Shown piece after piece: positions 11,364-22,877 of a stretch of 64,000 bases of DNA. A program made the position numbers and the translations under genes. The stretch's first letter is position 1. Every line of letters starts with the position of its first letter. This DNA is from Xanthoparmelia taractica (Eukaryota; Ascomycota; Lecanoromycetes; Lecanorales; Parmeliaceae): the NCBI GenBank assembly GCA_033085395.1, contig JANQBS010000092.1, positions 1 through 64,000 on the forward strand. Reading direction: 5' to 3'. The notes under the pieces were generated by a model. That model did not search any database, was not told the origin of the DNA, and worked only from the letters and a program-made list of their open reading frames with translations.

Positions 11364-13938
11364 TTATTGCACCTGACTCACAATCTCACTGGCCTTGCTC
11401 AAGCTCTCCACCATCTGGATGCACTCCTTCCGCCTCCTGATAGTGTAGTCACTTTCTTTCAGCAGATCGTCGAGCTCGTTGGTGCGGTACATGTTTTCTA
11501 GGAGTTCCCGTTGCATTTCGTCCTTGGTGTGTCTGAATTGTTGTTAGTGACCAGGGAGAGACGGAACGAAGGGCCTACAAATACTCACTGCACGAGATTC
11601 AGCATGATAGCTTTTGGTACCATATCGATCATAGTCCGCCTTGTAATGTTAAAGTAGGAGTTGATAAGCAGTTCTTATGTCTTCGTCAGCGTAAGCAAGC
11701 AGCTAACATGAGGTATACTTACTGATGACCTCGACCTCGTTTGCCTCCTTTTCCGACAGTGTCCCCGACGCCTTCAATTGTGGCGGCGGCGAGTCCATAG
11801 CAGCCATCTTCTTCTTATTTTTAGGTGCGAAAAAGCTGCCGAAGAACCCTCCCTGATCATTTTGTGGCAGATCGAGTGAGGGACTTGCTGCTCGCGGCGG
11901 TACAGCAGGCGGAAGCGGTCGTCCTGTTTTGGGGTCGACCTGGGTTGGCTTGGCAGCATTGTGCCTGTCGTTGACAATAGCCATGGCCTGCGGGTGTTCG
12001 TCAGTCCCGTTGAGATTGTTATATATTGAAGATCCCCAATGAAATGATAGAAAATTGTTATTCGAGGAACGTGATTTGGTTCCCTTGGGTGAAGTAGACT
12101 TGGGATTGCGTGCTGAATGAAAAATCTCCCTTACCCTATGTCCATTGAGAAAGTCAGGATGGCCAGTATTGACGTAGCATGCCTCCATACTGACGAGGTC
12201 CCTGACGAGCTTATTGGTTGGGTCGATCGCTTTCTTAAAGAAGGATATGACTACGGCGTGAAATTTCTCTTTTAGCGAGGGATACCTTCGAAGTACAGGT
12301 TTTTGTAGTATGTTTGTGAGGATGCGGACAAGCTCATCATAAACCAACGAAACGCACTTCAAGCTCGGATCCTCTAATCGCTTGATTTGCTGCTTGACAA
12401 TAAGCTCGAACGCTGTGGTACCAACAAAAAGAGCTGGTGAGGAGCCTGAGGAGTTGTACAGAATGGTTCGGATATCGATATCTTTAACTTGATCGAAGGG
12501 GTCGACGGCTTTGACCCCATTGGCGTACAGCTCGTGGAATACGAAACTGATTCTGGCACCGCCTGAAAGCTCGATGCTTGATAACTCCTGGTTGTTGCCA
12601 TCTAAGACAGTCCGGTATTCGTTGCAAAATTCTGTGATTAGCTGGAGGACAATGTTCGCGCTGTTGCCGAGCATGGAGTCGCCTAGCTGGTTGAGTTCCG
12701 AGGTGTATTTCTGTAACGATGAGGATATGCGTGATTTGATATCTGGTAGGGTGTTTTTGATGTGCATCATAAGGATCTGGGTACTGTCAGTAAACGCCTT
12801 GGAAACCTTCTGCAATGGCTTACTAAATTCAGTTTCCGCGCGAGGTATGGTGTGCCACAATATGAAGCTTTGTTTTTATATGCTCTGTGGTTGTCGAAGA
12901 AGTTTCTCTCGTTCTCGAGCGCGAACGAGATTGACTTGTTATTCGCGATATCCCTTTGCCCTCTGTTAACCACGGGTACGTAACCCAGCCGCAGAGGTAT
13001 GATCCTTCCGGCCAATATATCCACGACGTCTGTGCCCTCGTCCATCAGATCAACTTTTGTAAGCACACCAATCGTTCGTTGACCTTCTGGGTCCACTTCT
13101 CTTGCCAGCTTCAACCCATCCGAGTTGGCCAGGTCTGTATTTGCCGCGGTAACAGCCAGAATAATAGCATTTGGCTTTTGTATTTGCTTCAAAACCATCT
13201 CTTTGATCTGCTTCTCAATATCCCTGGGCTGATCGCCAACCGGCACTTTGGTCAGACCCGGTAAATCAACAAGGGTCAGGGTGAGGACGTTTGGAGAGTA
13301 TATTCGTAGATTGATTGGTGCAGGTGATATTCCCGCATTCCGGCCTGTCTTTGAATCTGTCTCTTTTACAATCTCATCTCTGATCTTGTTGAAGTCGAAA
13401 AACTTCTGGCCTGGTATATGGAGGAATTCGCCCCACTCGTCCACATTTGATTCTTTGTCTGAAGTTTCCAGAGCACCATTCACACCATTTGTTTGTGATG
13501 AAGCAGGAGGAGCTCTGTTGATGAGTTGAAGGATGAGTGGACGTCTCGTGACTATGCCGGTCCCTCTTGGTAAGCTGCAATCTTGGTATCAGCTCCGCCG
13601 GTAAGACTACTTCTATGGAGCTCACAAGTCCCTCCCCACGATGTTTTCCAGTACTGAGCTCTTCCCGCTCGACTGTGACCCCACTACCGCTATCTGAGGA
13701 AGGTCTATCGGATTCTGAACCTGCAGGAACAAGAATGATCAGCCATTGCGTAGCGAACGCACACCAGACTTTTCTCCCTAAGCGAAGCATACGCCAACTG
13801 TTGTGAAAACGTCCTGCAGTTTATTAACGAGAGTAATGAGCTGAGGGTCGTTGACATTGATCCTGCGTGCGCAATCAGCTTAGGCTGCAATTTCCTGAGG
13901 GCTCAGGATGCTCACGAGTAGCCGGCGGGCGCGGCCAT
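11364..13938 (-). CDS. vps1: Dynamin-like GTPase Vps1
   Basis: Large GTPase of the Vps1 class, acting in Golgi-to-endosome/vacuole sorting and peroxisome fission. Eight coding exons: 13938-13916, 13862-13793, 13720-13626, 13574-12824, 12776-12135, 11987-11723, 11673-11589, 11532-11364. The sum is 2,100 nt, or 699 aa, the usual Vps1 length. The start gives MAAPAGYSINVNDPQL. The G1 loop GSQSSGKS is near residues 44-51, followed by RGTGIVTRRP (G2), DLPG (G3, about 166) and TKVD (G4, about 233). After the middle domain a Pro-rich variable segment (PLPPAVPPR) precedes the GED, which ends ..IVSQVQ. There is no PH domain, as expected. The intron 12134-11988 is 147 nt, in frame and stop-free, so a 748-aa retained form can be read. 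Confidence 0.95.
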
Positions 13939-14406
13939 GGTAGCTGAAACCTGTAAGCAGTCTATGCTAGTTCTGTAAGGTCCAATATGATTTTTAAAGT
14001 CACTGGAGTAACAGAAGTTGTCTAGGAACAGCGTAACCGTTTCCAAGAGGAAACTCTCCGCCGTGACATCTAAAGTTTGTTGATACGGCGAACCCCTGTC
14101 ACATGCGCTTGGCCCAAAACGGTTCCCAGGCTTGGCACGCTCACTCCTTTATTGGAATTAACTCAACATCCCAATAAACTTTGACATATATAGGTTTATC
14201 AAGGACTGATGCTGGCCCCTCTGTCCAGAATACTATCTCTCGCCTCGTCTACCCATAACCTATGAGCGGCGTGTACTCCTGACACACTCATGCTACCAAA
14301 TCAGACGACCTTCCTTCGCCAGGGAAATGCCACGCTGTGCTTTGCTATGCAAAATGATGCTGTAAGGAAACAACCGCATTAAGGCCCTTTCATGCTTGCA
14401 AAGAAT
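13939..14406. other. Intergenic, probable vps1 promoter
   Basis: A 468-bp spacer between the vps1 start and the stop codon of the upstream minus-strand gene. I see no gene in it. Confidence 0.5.
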
Positions 14407-17040
14407 CTAGAGATAACGGCTACCGCGGTGAGATGAGTGGGCGCTGGATTTTCGTCTTGAGAGGGTTGGTGCTGTTTCCTTTGACCATCTGTTTGTCTCA
14501 TCAGGTTAATTCAGGGACATCGACGGTAGAGAGCAAGAATTGCTTACATCCTGACTACCTTGTCATCGCCCGCAGAGGCGAACATGGAGGAATCTGCTGG
14601 ATTCCATGCCACGGCGTTAACGCAGCCTTTGGTATGGCCTTCCAGAGTTTCGATTAAAGTGCCGTTCTCTTTGTGCCATATATAGACCTTCGAATCTAGA
14701 GATAGATTCAGTATGAAGAAGCAAGAGTGCCTCGAGTGGTGCTGGGACTGACCTTCACTACCGCTAATGATGAGATTCTCGTCGGCGCCCCCAAATGTGC
14801 TCCGTATCACATAGGTCCCTTGCTTCTGGCCGAGAAACCTTCGAACGATTTCCGCGGATTCGATGTCAATTAATTGTACCTCGTTATCAGCCATGTTTAC
14901 TAGCATATATCTCGAGTCCCGACTGATGCTGAGACATGTCATTTTCGTTCTCAACAGTATGCTGTACTCTTCTTCCCGTGTCACGAAGTTGTAGACATAT
15001 ATTTGCTTTTCGGGAGATATTGTGACCATCCGCTGGCCATCTGAAGAGATCGCGCAGTCCTGGACTCTGTAATCAACAGCCCAATTGTATGGAGGCCGCC
15101 CGTCCAGAGTCCAGAGGCAAAGCTGGGTTTGTTTGTCAAGCGACCCGGTAACGAATGTGTCCCCATCTGGTGCCCAACATGCCGTAGATACCGGTTGATT
15201 GTGATGATCGATTTGCATGAGGCGCATTCCAGTCTGACCCCAAAAAGTCAGCAGGTTTCATAAGAACACTATTGCACATGGAGACCGTACACTTGTATCC
15301 CAGACTTTAGCTTTGTGGTCTTGCGAGCATGTTATCAATCGCGTGTCATCTGGACTCCATGCAACATGAACGACGGGTTCGGTGTGCTCTCGGAGAATGT
15401 GTCGTACTTCGAAGGTAGTGGTGTCGTATATCACGGTCATACCGTCCGAACCCCCCGTGGCACCGCTGGCCGCGAGTCTCTTCCCGTTGTGAGAGAACTC
15501 CACATGGTATATTTCCCCGGAATTTTCGTTCAGTTCGAAAGCGGTCTGAAGCGGAAACTGCGTGCGATCACATATGTGATCGGTAAATAGAGATGGGGAG
15601 GTTGATGGATTATGATAGAGACACTTTGCTATTTGGCTTTGTTTTATCTGGTCAAGGAGAACAGCCAGCCGATGCTCTGGTATCATGACTGATGGCGAGA
15701 TTGACCCTACAGAATATTATGAGTTTTTGACTGTTATACGAGGTACGGGAACTGTACTTGAAAGTTCTTGGAGGAGGGCCTGGCGTGAGTTGCCAGCAGC
15801 GCCATCCCAGTGAGCTTGTCTCATCATATCCTCGACGGTTGGGCAAACCATTAAACTATACGGTCAGCTACAGTGTATGCAACCGGGTTCCGGCCAGAAC
15901 CAACCCGACGAGGACAGAAGCTTACCTCGAAAGATGATCAAGCCTACTAACATCTTGCCGAAGAGGTTGCAACTCATGCCTTAAGACCATGATTGCAGTA
16001 GTAGTTTCCGTCTTCTCCAAGAGCTCCAGATACTTCTGCTCACGTATAGTGAACCTCATACTATCCGGGTCCGCATCCGCGGCAAGCTTCAACCCTTCAA
16101 AATGGTGCGAGTATCCATTGCTTATGCTGACGCCCCCACCGTCTGCTTTGGAGTCCACCCCGAATAGTAAGGACTCAGCTTCTGGCCACTGACCCTGTAA
16201 GATTGCGTTCCGAAAAGCTGCCACTGCAGGACTTTCCACTTCGTATCCACTCTCTTGACTCAGCCTGGTCGCAGAACCGTGATAGCCCAGATCCCCCAGT
16301 CCCTGTATCAACAGCCGCGTGACCTCTTCTCTGTCATGACCATAGAAATTTGAGCTCTTGGACCTCGCTATCGATGTCGACAAGCCGTTCTGGTGCGGAG
16401 AGGAGTGCCCGTTGGTAGGGGAGGAGTGCCCGTTCGTTGAGGTGGAGATGCCATTCTTTTGGGTGGTAGGGGATGAGCCGTTGGCGTGGTATTGCGGACT
16501 GTTCGAGCTTGTAGAGTCGTGGTCAAGACGCATAGCTTTGTTCATAAGTCGTCGACGCTTCGGCACTGGCGGTCTTTCCCGCTCTGGCCGCAAATCACCG
16601 TGCTGCGGATGGTTTCCCGTCCCCCGCCTGTGTCCGCTTGTGAATGAAGGATAGAGCTCCGATGAGGAACGTGAGTCTTCACTGTGTGTTGAAGGACTTC
16701 TTCGCCTTCGTCGAGAGTTGGGTTCAGAGCTCGTTGTCTGAGGAAGCGCAGGTGTTGTTGTTGTTGGGGGTTGTCTCGTAGGACGCAGTATATCTCCTAA
16801 GTCTCGTTGTATATCGTTGTCTAAATGGCTAGCAGTCGTGTCTTGGGCTGGGATCTCAGTGGGAGAAGGTTCTGGGGATGTCGAAGCGGCTGGGTGGTCG
16901 GGAGCGATTGGGGCTTGATGGATGTGGGGGGCTTCGTCAGCCAGGACGACTAACGCGGAAGTACCGCTGGTCTTGACTGAGGCTCCGAGTATAGAGCTCC
17001 CAGTAGTCTCGCAGACGAGAGTTGCCCCAACACGTCCCAA
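14407..17040 (-). CDS. GID7/WDR26-like LisH-CTLH-WD40 protein
   Basis: Subunit-type protein of the GID/CTLH E3 ubiquitin ligase, which in yeast degrades gluconeogenic enzymes. Exons: open region to 15926, 15855-15758, 15706-15291, 15233-14753, 14695-14548, 14488-14407; all phases fit. The N-terminal 170 residues are disordered, with Arg-rich runs that could act as NLS. LisH/CTLH follows (EEVTRLLIQGLGDLGYHGSA, then a helical LLEKTETTTAIMVLRHEL segment), and then about seven WD repeats (e.g. VWDTSTGMRL, VYIWHKENGTL, VVRIW). The C-terminus is a short basic Ser-rich tail. The 5' end is unsettled: the frame is open to 17040 without ATG; the first in-frame ATG is at 16545, but upstream sequence looks coding. 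A candidate 5' exon from ATG 17390 spliced at about 17053/16985 keeps phase. Confidence 0.88.
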
Positions 17041-18014
17041 TTACCTCGTAATTCTCCAGTGACCAAATCTCCGAAATCCCCCGCCTCTGTGGGCGAAGCA
17101 GCTTCTTGAAACCTTTCTGGCAAGTGTGAGTCTATAAAAAAGGGCCTTGAATATTCGCAGGAGGTTGTCGAGGAGCTTTGAAGAGGTAGGCGGAGGGGCA
17201 GACTTCCTGATACTAACAGAGAACTGCCGCTCGGACACAGGCAGACGGAGACTTGCAAGCCCGTGCGGGATTTTGAGAGTCGTTCACGGAGTAGAATGAT
17301 TGAAAGAATGCAGCTGCGCTCGAGTCTATGCACGGAGCCGTAGAAATGCTGATGGGCGGGTTGTAGAGAGCGGCGGTGGTCATTTGTCACAGATGTGAAT
17401 GAAGCCTAAAGAACCGCCGCTTGTTATGCCGACCAAGCATTCACCGAACGTCCACCAATCAGATGGGGGTAAGGTACGTCAGGACCTCACATCAGACGAT
17501 CCATTTACGGTTGCGCTTGATAAGGAATAGTATTCGACGACAGCAAATTGATCATGCATTGTCTATTGTATTTGGCTCTACTGCCTAAATCTGGAAAGTC
17601 CACTACGCAACTTATATACTCTCCGAACCAGCCGAGCGCCGAGGTTTTGGCACGATTTATGGGGTTGAGACGGTGGCTGCCAGTCATTTCTGTTTGATGC
17701 CTGCTGGGGGGACAAAGCGTACTATATGTTCGAATGATATGTTCGTGATCTGCTGACCAAGGTTGAGGCTTTTAGCAGACAAGCGGTGCAAGTAGGGAGC
17801 AAGAACCCTTATCCTACAGTCGAACGATAATCCAGGAACGTTATATTACCTAGCATGTCTTACTTAAGGGACTGAAAGTCAAGTCAAAAGTCAAGAGCTA
17901 AATGTAAGTTATCACTGTTATCTAGCAATATGTAATGCTTGTACCGAAAGGTTACCTAGAGGATGAGGTGGGGCTGCCGCTACTCCCCAGTTTACGGACG
18001 CCCACAATACCCTT
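17041..18014. other. Intergenic / promoter of GID7-like gene
   Basis: Contains an open minus-strand frame (17390-16950) that may supply the missing first exon of the GID7-like gene. The rest (17400-18014) has no recognisable gene. Confidence 0.4.
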
Positions 18015-18818
18015 CTAGCTATCTGCAAATTCTTCCTTCGCAGCACCAGCCGTCTCTCCATGGTATCAAACATCGAGGTAAAGGCTACTTTCTCTTGAAC
18101 TGCCTTTAGCTCCTTATCTCCTTGACCTCTCGAGATCCAAACGCTGGTCATCCCCACCTACATCACAGGCACATGATCTGACTTCAACCCATTCCCCGTC
18201 ATCAGGATCTGCTCCATCTGAAGACCCAACTCATCCCGGGTATGCATGCTCAGGTACTGAAAGTTGTTCCAATCAGGCTTGTATGAACCGATCTTCTCAG
18301 CCACATATTATGGCGTCAAATTCTATACCGGCCAGAGCACTCTTCAGGACCTGCGTAAAGCTCTTCTTGTCCAGGTTTGAGAGGATGACTGGCTTGTAGT
18401 GTTTCTTGAGCTGCTTCAATGCCTCTATTGTGTCTGGAAAGATAGGCCATTTGTCTACCAAAGCACCAAAGGCATCGGCTTCGGAATCTGCAGGAGCACG
18501 AAGGCCCAATGCATCGGCAAGCTCCATGTAAGCCTCCGACAGGATGGAATATATCAGGTCGGGCTTGGAAGCGCAAATCGAGGTCTCGATCTCATTGAAA
18601 TGTTTAAGGACTGAGACACGGTCCCCTTTGGGATGACGGTAGGCGGCTAAGCAGAGAGTGTAATTCGTCGTAGATTCCCGCTGCTCAGGTTCAGTCGGCT
18701 AAAGATTCCAACCCTTTGGGCCGCACTCACACTCCCAATCGACCAACGTGCCAAAGCAGTTGAAAGCGAGCACTTTGAAATCACTCAGTGTCTCAGAGTC
18801 TGTTGTGTGTATCTTCAT
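18015..18818 (-). pseudogene. Haloacid dehalogenase-like (type II) hydrolase, broken
   Basis: The minus strand carries successive pieces of a HAD-superfamily, 2-haloacid dehalogenase-like protein in different frames. These include an ATG at 18818, a VLAFNCFGTLVDWE motif, a core with KHYKPVILSNLDK (motif II Ser) and a C-terminal HVPVM..VGMTSVWISRG (motif IV region). A normal 50-nt intron follows the first motif. Lesions are a frame change in the AAAGGGG run near 18620-18633, another near 18297-18307, an in-frame TAG at 18158-18160 and a late shift near 18050. The motif I nucleophile Asp is Asn. With that residue lost and several disruptions, I consider the gene dead. Isolated single-exon calls here would be misleading. 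Confidence 0.8.
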
Positions 18819-19471
18819 CCTTGAGATTTGTGAAGGGTGTATTTCGGCAAATGAACTTTAGAGCCTCGCTGGTTGACTGGCAGCGGAGAAAATCCTTCTC
18901 AGAGATATTCTTCGTCTCTTATATTAACAGACTCAATATACCCCTGGCACAGTACCATTCTTGCCCAACCTAGGACTTCTTGAGCCTCCTACGGACCGCA
19001 CCGTACGTACGCAGTAATGTAGACAGCGACGCCAAACTCGCCAATGCGGTAGGTATACTGATGGTGGGGACCTTGCATCTACGGTTGCCCACAAAACGTA
19101 TCAGGCAAGCGTTGTTCTAGGGTTTTGCTTTTTGCCTATCGATGATGCTGAGATGCTTTTGAAACCAGCCCAAAATTTGCACTCCACACTAAGCTAGGGT
19201 GTCAAAGCTCTACTAGATTAGCCAATTAACCAGGCATTGCATGCTTGGTCTCCAACCTCGACTGAAAGCTCGTAATTCACTTTGGGACCTAGTCAACAAG
19301 CACCCTTCAGACTTGCATTCATCTTCTCCACCACCACCTTGGAAGCAGCCGGTCGAGGAAGGAGCCGACGGCCTGCCACCTTTACCTTTCTCTCTTTCTT
19401 TGTCCAGTCCACCATCAAACCCAGAGCAAAACCCTCACCTTGACCGTCCATCTGGAAGATCTGCCTCCACA
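18819..19471. promoter_or_regulatory. Divergent promoter region, vma-1 and HAD pseudogene
   Basis: A 650-bp spacer between divergent starts. The last 150 bp before the vma-1 ATG are C/T-rich (CTCTTTCTTTG, CCACCACC), typical of fungal housekeeping promoters and 5' UTRs. No core element can be assigned with confidence. Confidence 0.4.
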
Positions 19472-21703
19472 ATGGCGCCTGTAAGCCTCACGACTCCCAT
19501 TGCCTCGTGTGACCCAGCTGAGCAGGCAACGACAGTCAAAGAAAGATTCGAAAAGATCTCGGCAGGAGGCCGGCGAAGAGCAATATGGTAAGCTTGCATT
19601 TAAGCAAAACGCTCGGCATATAAGAGCTGCACAGTGCTGATTGTAGATTGGCTCAGGGTCCATCTTCTCCGTCTCAGGGTATGTGGCCCACAAGAGACAG
19701 CTAGAAGGATATGGTCTGACATATCTAGGCCTGTCATTGTTGCAGAAAATATGATCGGCTGTGCCATGTACGAGCTGGTATGTGAAATCTCGAAGCTGGA
19801 AACAAAGTCAGAGGGTCTTACGTTCCCCTAAGGTCCGCGTCGGTCACGATCGCCTCGTTGGAGAGGTCATCCGAATCGAGGCCGATAAAGCAACCGTCCA
19901 GGTGTATGAGGAAACTGGTAAGGACAGGACATGTCCCCTTGCGCCAGGACTAAGGGCTAAGTTGGTGGTCGTGTAGCTGGAGTGACAGTGGGAGATCCAG
20001 TCGTGCGGACCGGCAAGCCTCTCTCCGTCGAGCTCGGCCCAGGGTTAATGGAAACTATATACGACGGAATACAACGCCCGCTAAAGCAAATCTCAACTGT
20101 ATCCGATTCTATTTACATACCTCGCGGCATCGCCGTGCCTTCCCTAAGCAGAGAAACTAAGTGGGAATTTACACCAGGGGACAAGAAAGTAGGCGACCAC
20201 ATCACGGGTGGTGATATCTTTGGCAGCGTCTATGAGAACAGTCTTCTCGATGACCACAAAATTCTGTTGCCTCCTCGGGCAAGGGGTACAATCACTCATA
20301 TTGCCGAGAAGGGAAGCTACACCGTGGACGACAAGGTGCTAGAGTTGGAATTTGATGGGAAAAAGTCTGATTACACCATGATGCACACGTGGCCTGTTCG
20401 GGTACCCAGACCTGTCAGTGAGAAGCTCCCGTCCGATTCACCTTTTATCGTCGGACAGCGCGTGTTAGACGCACTTTTTCCCAGTGTACAAGGAGGTACG
20501 GTCTGCATCCCGGGGGCCTTTGGTTGCGGGAAGACTGTCATCAGCCAGTCTGTATCGAAGTTTTCTAACAGCGATATTATCATCTACGTTGGGTGCGGGG
20601 AACGAGGGAATGAGATGGCAGAAGTGCTGATGGATTTCCCTGAAGTATGCTTCTCCCGGTCGCTTCCGAATGGTCATGCTAACTTGTTACCTCAGCTCTC
20701 CATAGACATCAACGGACGCAAGGAACCAATCATGAAACGTACATCCCTCATTGCCAACACGTCTAATATGCCCGTCGCTGCTCGAGAAGCCTCCATCTAC
20801 ACTGGTATCACGGTCGCAGAGTATTTCCGCGATCAAGGCAAGAATGTCGCCATGATGGCGGACTCAACTTCTAGATGGGCAGAAGCGCTCCGTGAAATCT
20901 CGGGGCGTCTCGGAGAGATGCCGGCAGATCAAGGTTTCCCTGCGTACCTCGGTGCCAAGCTGGCCTCTTTCTACGAGCGAGCTGGTCAAGTCTACGCCCT
21001 TGGTAGCCCGGAACGAAGGGGTAGCGTAAGTATTGTCGGCGCCGTCAGCCCCCCTGGCGGTGATTTCTCGGATCCTGTCACGAGCAGTACGCTTGGAATC
21101 GTGCAAGTGTTCTGGGGCCTCGACAAGAAGCTAGCCCAACGAAAGCATTTCCCCTCCATCAATACCTCTCAATCTTACAGCAAGTACACTACCATCCTCG
21201 ACAAATACTACGAGAAAGACCATCCCGAATTTCCCAAGTTGAGAGATCGCATCAGAGAGCTCCTCTCCAGTTCAGAAGATCTGGACCAAGTTGTACAATT
21301 GGTTGGTAAGTCTGCATTGGGTGACCCAGACAAGATTACCCTTGATGTCGCTGGTCTTCTCAAGGACGACTTCCTACAGCAAAACGGATATAGTGACTAC
21401 GATCAATTCTGCCCTATGTGGAAAACAGAGTACATGATGAAGGCATTCATGGGCTTCCACGACGAGAGTCAGAAGGCCGTTGCACAAGGTCAGAGCTGGG
21501 CCAAAGTGAGAGAATCTACGAGCAGCATCCAAAACGATTTGAGGAATATGAAGTTCGAAGTACCATCAGAAGGCGAGGAAAAAATCTCGAGGAAGGTAAG
21601 GGAACCCTGTTTCTAGCTTTAGGCTTCGAGACTGATGGGTGCGTAGTACGATCAGTTGCTCCAGAACATGACCGAAAAGTTTGCTTCAGTCACAGATGAG
21701 TAA
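19472..21703 (+). CDS. vma-1: V-type proton ATPase catalytic subunit A
   Basis: Catalytic A subunit of the V1 sector; it hydrolyses ATP to acidify vacuoles and other organelles. Eight exons: 19472-19480, 19536-19587, 19657-19678, 19729-19777, 19833-19917, 19977-20644, 20696-21595, 21647-21703. They total 1,842 nt, or 613 aa, the normal length. Visible motifs are FSVSGPVIVAENMIG near the N-terminus, the P-loop GAFGCGKTV (about residues 250-258), VGCGERGNEMAEV, PPGGDFSDPVT and QNGYSDYDQFCP, with the C-terminus ..KFASVTDE. The P-loop region is uninterrupted, so the intein found here in yeasts is absent. The first coding exon is only MAP (9 nt), and exon 3 is 22 nt. The 51-nt intron at 20645-20695 is in frame and stop-free. 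The acceptor at 19535 was chosen because it alone gives a normal-size intron in the right frame. Confidence 0.95.
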
Positions 21704-22877
21704 GCATTGTGTGGAACGACTGCATAGTTTGTAAGCGCAGTAGACCCAGACGTTGTTTTGTACCTTGAGCAGCAGTTGCCGATCGATCCTTCCAGATGCG
21801 AAGACACATCACGTTGCTTCCATCGTTCTGTAATGTAGGTAAATGTTGTTGACAGATCCATGCATTGTACTATGTCTGCTCCAGGCTTTACCAAACATCT
21901 ATTCGATTGACCAATTACCACGAGGTGAGATTTTCTGCAGCGGGCACAGCCTACGACGTCTCGCAAAGCCTGCCATCCAACTAAATTAAGGGCATCTTAA
22001 CCCCTGATTAGATACTGGCATGGACAAGTCTCAACGTGGAAAGACGATGGCTTCCAGTCAAACTGGCCATATCAAGGCATCGCCCGCTGCTCCTTCAGAT
22101 TTGCTGAATTCGGACGCTCTGATAGGAGAGCATCCTCAGTGTCGCTAGTAAGACACGTCGAACCTTCGCCAGACCTACGGACCCCTTTATCTGCCTACGA
22201 CCTTGTCAAATGTGATTGCCGGACCTTAAGCTCAGGCGGGTCCGAGGTATGTGGTGATGATGGTTTATAGGGCAACGTTGGTGCTCTATTGACCAAGTGT
22301 AGCCAAACTGATGTGCTGGTGTGTACTTGAAGGCCCTGATGGTCAGTGTTGAGCAAAGGCAGATATTCCAACTCCACTGGTCATCCCTAGATAATAATCG
22401 TACATGCTGACGCAAAAGGCAAGGTCAAGACAGGGCTAGAAGTAGCAAATGCAGTCAGAGTCAGCAGAGAAGTCAGGAAGAAGCGACGAAACATAAGACT
22501 GTCTTGAGGGTTAGCTTGGCTGGTTTCGAAATCAACGTGTTCCATCTTTTCTGCCTTGGGGCTTTGGCTGTAAATGGCCTGAGGCGGCAAATGCTTTTTG
22601 AGAGGTAAGTACTTTAACATGACATCGGGCTTCTGTTTCCGGACCGATCGTCAAACGACTGACATCTCTCTCTCGGTCTTAGCGCGCTTATTTGTCTCGT
22701 TGTCTCTGATTCGCCTTCGACACAATATGCCAAGCCCCCACGAATCTTCCACTACAACCTCGACCTTCTGTCCTACGCGTCACCTTCCATTAACCTCTAT
22801 AAGACTGAAGCGTCTTTCATTCTTTGACCAACTGACTGCGTCAAAAATTCGGCAAGATTTGAAGATTTTTATACGCC
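21704..22877. other. Intergenic; one possible tiny secreted ORF
   Basis: About 1.2 kb. A 35-codon minus frame (22494-22387) starts MFRRFFLTSLLTLTAFATSS, which resembles a signal peptide, but it has no supported continuation. I do not annotate it as a gene. The right end (22640-22877) is the C/T-rich 5' flank of the next gene. Confidence 0.4.

Noticed and set aside
12767..12823. C-terminal extension of the vps1 GTPase-domain frame past ARKLNL
   Set aside because: It is intron sequence: splicing at 12823/12777 restores the conserved ILMMHIKNTLPDIK.
12511..13529. Several plus-strand frames (12511-12969, 12956-13264, 13248-13529)
   Set aside because: They are antisense to vps1 exons whose motifs and splicing are unambiguous.
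20500..20560. VMA1 intein
   Set aside because: The P-loop GAFGCGKTV reads straight on into ISQSVSKFSNSD with no insertion.
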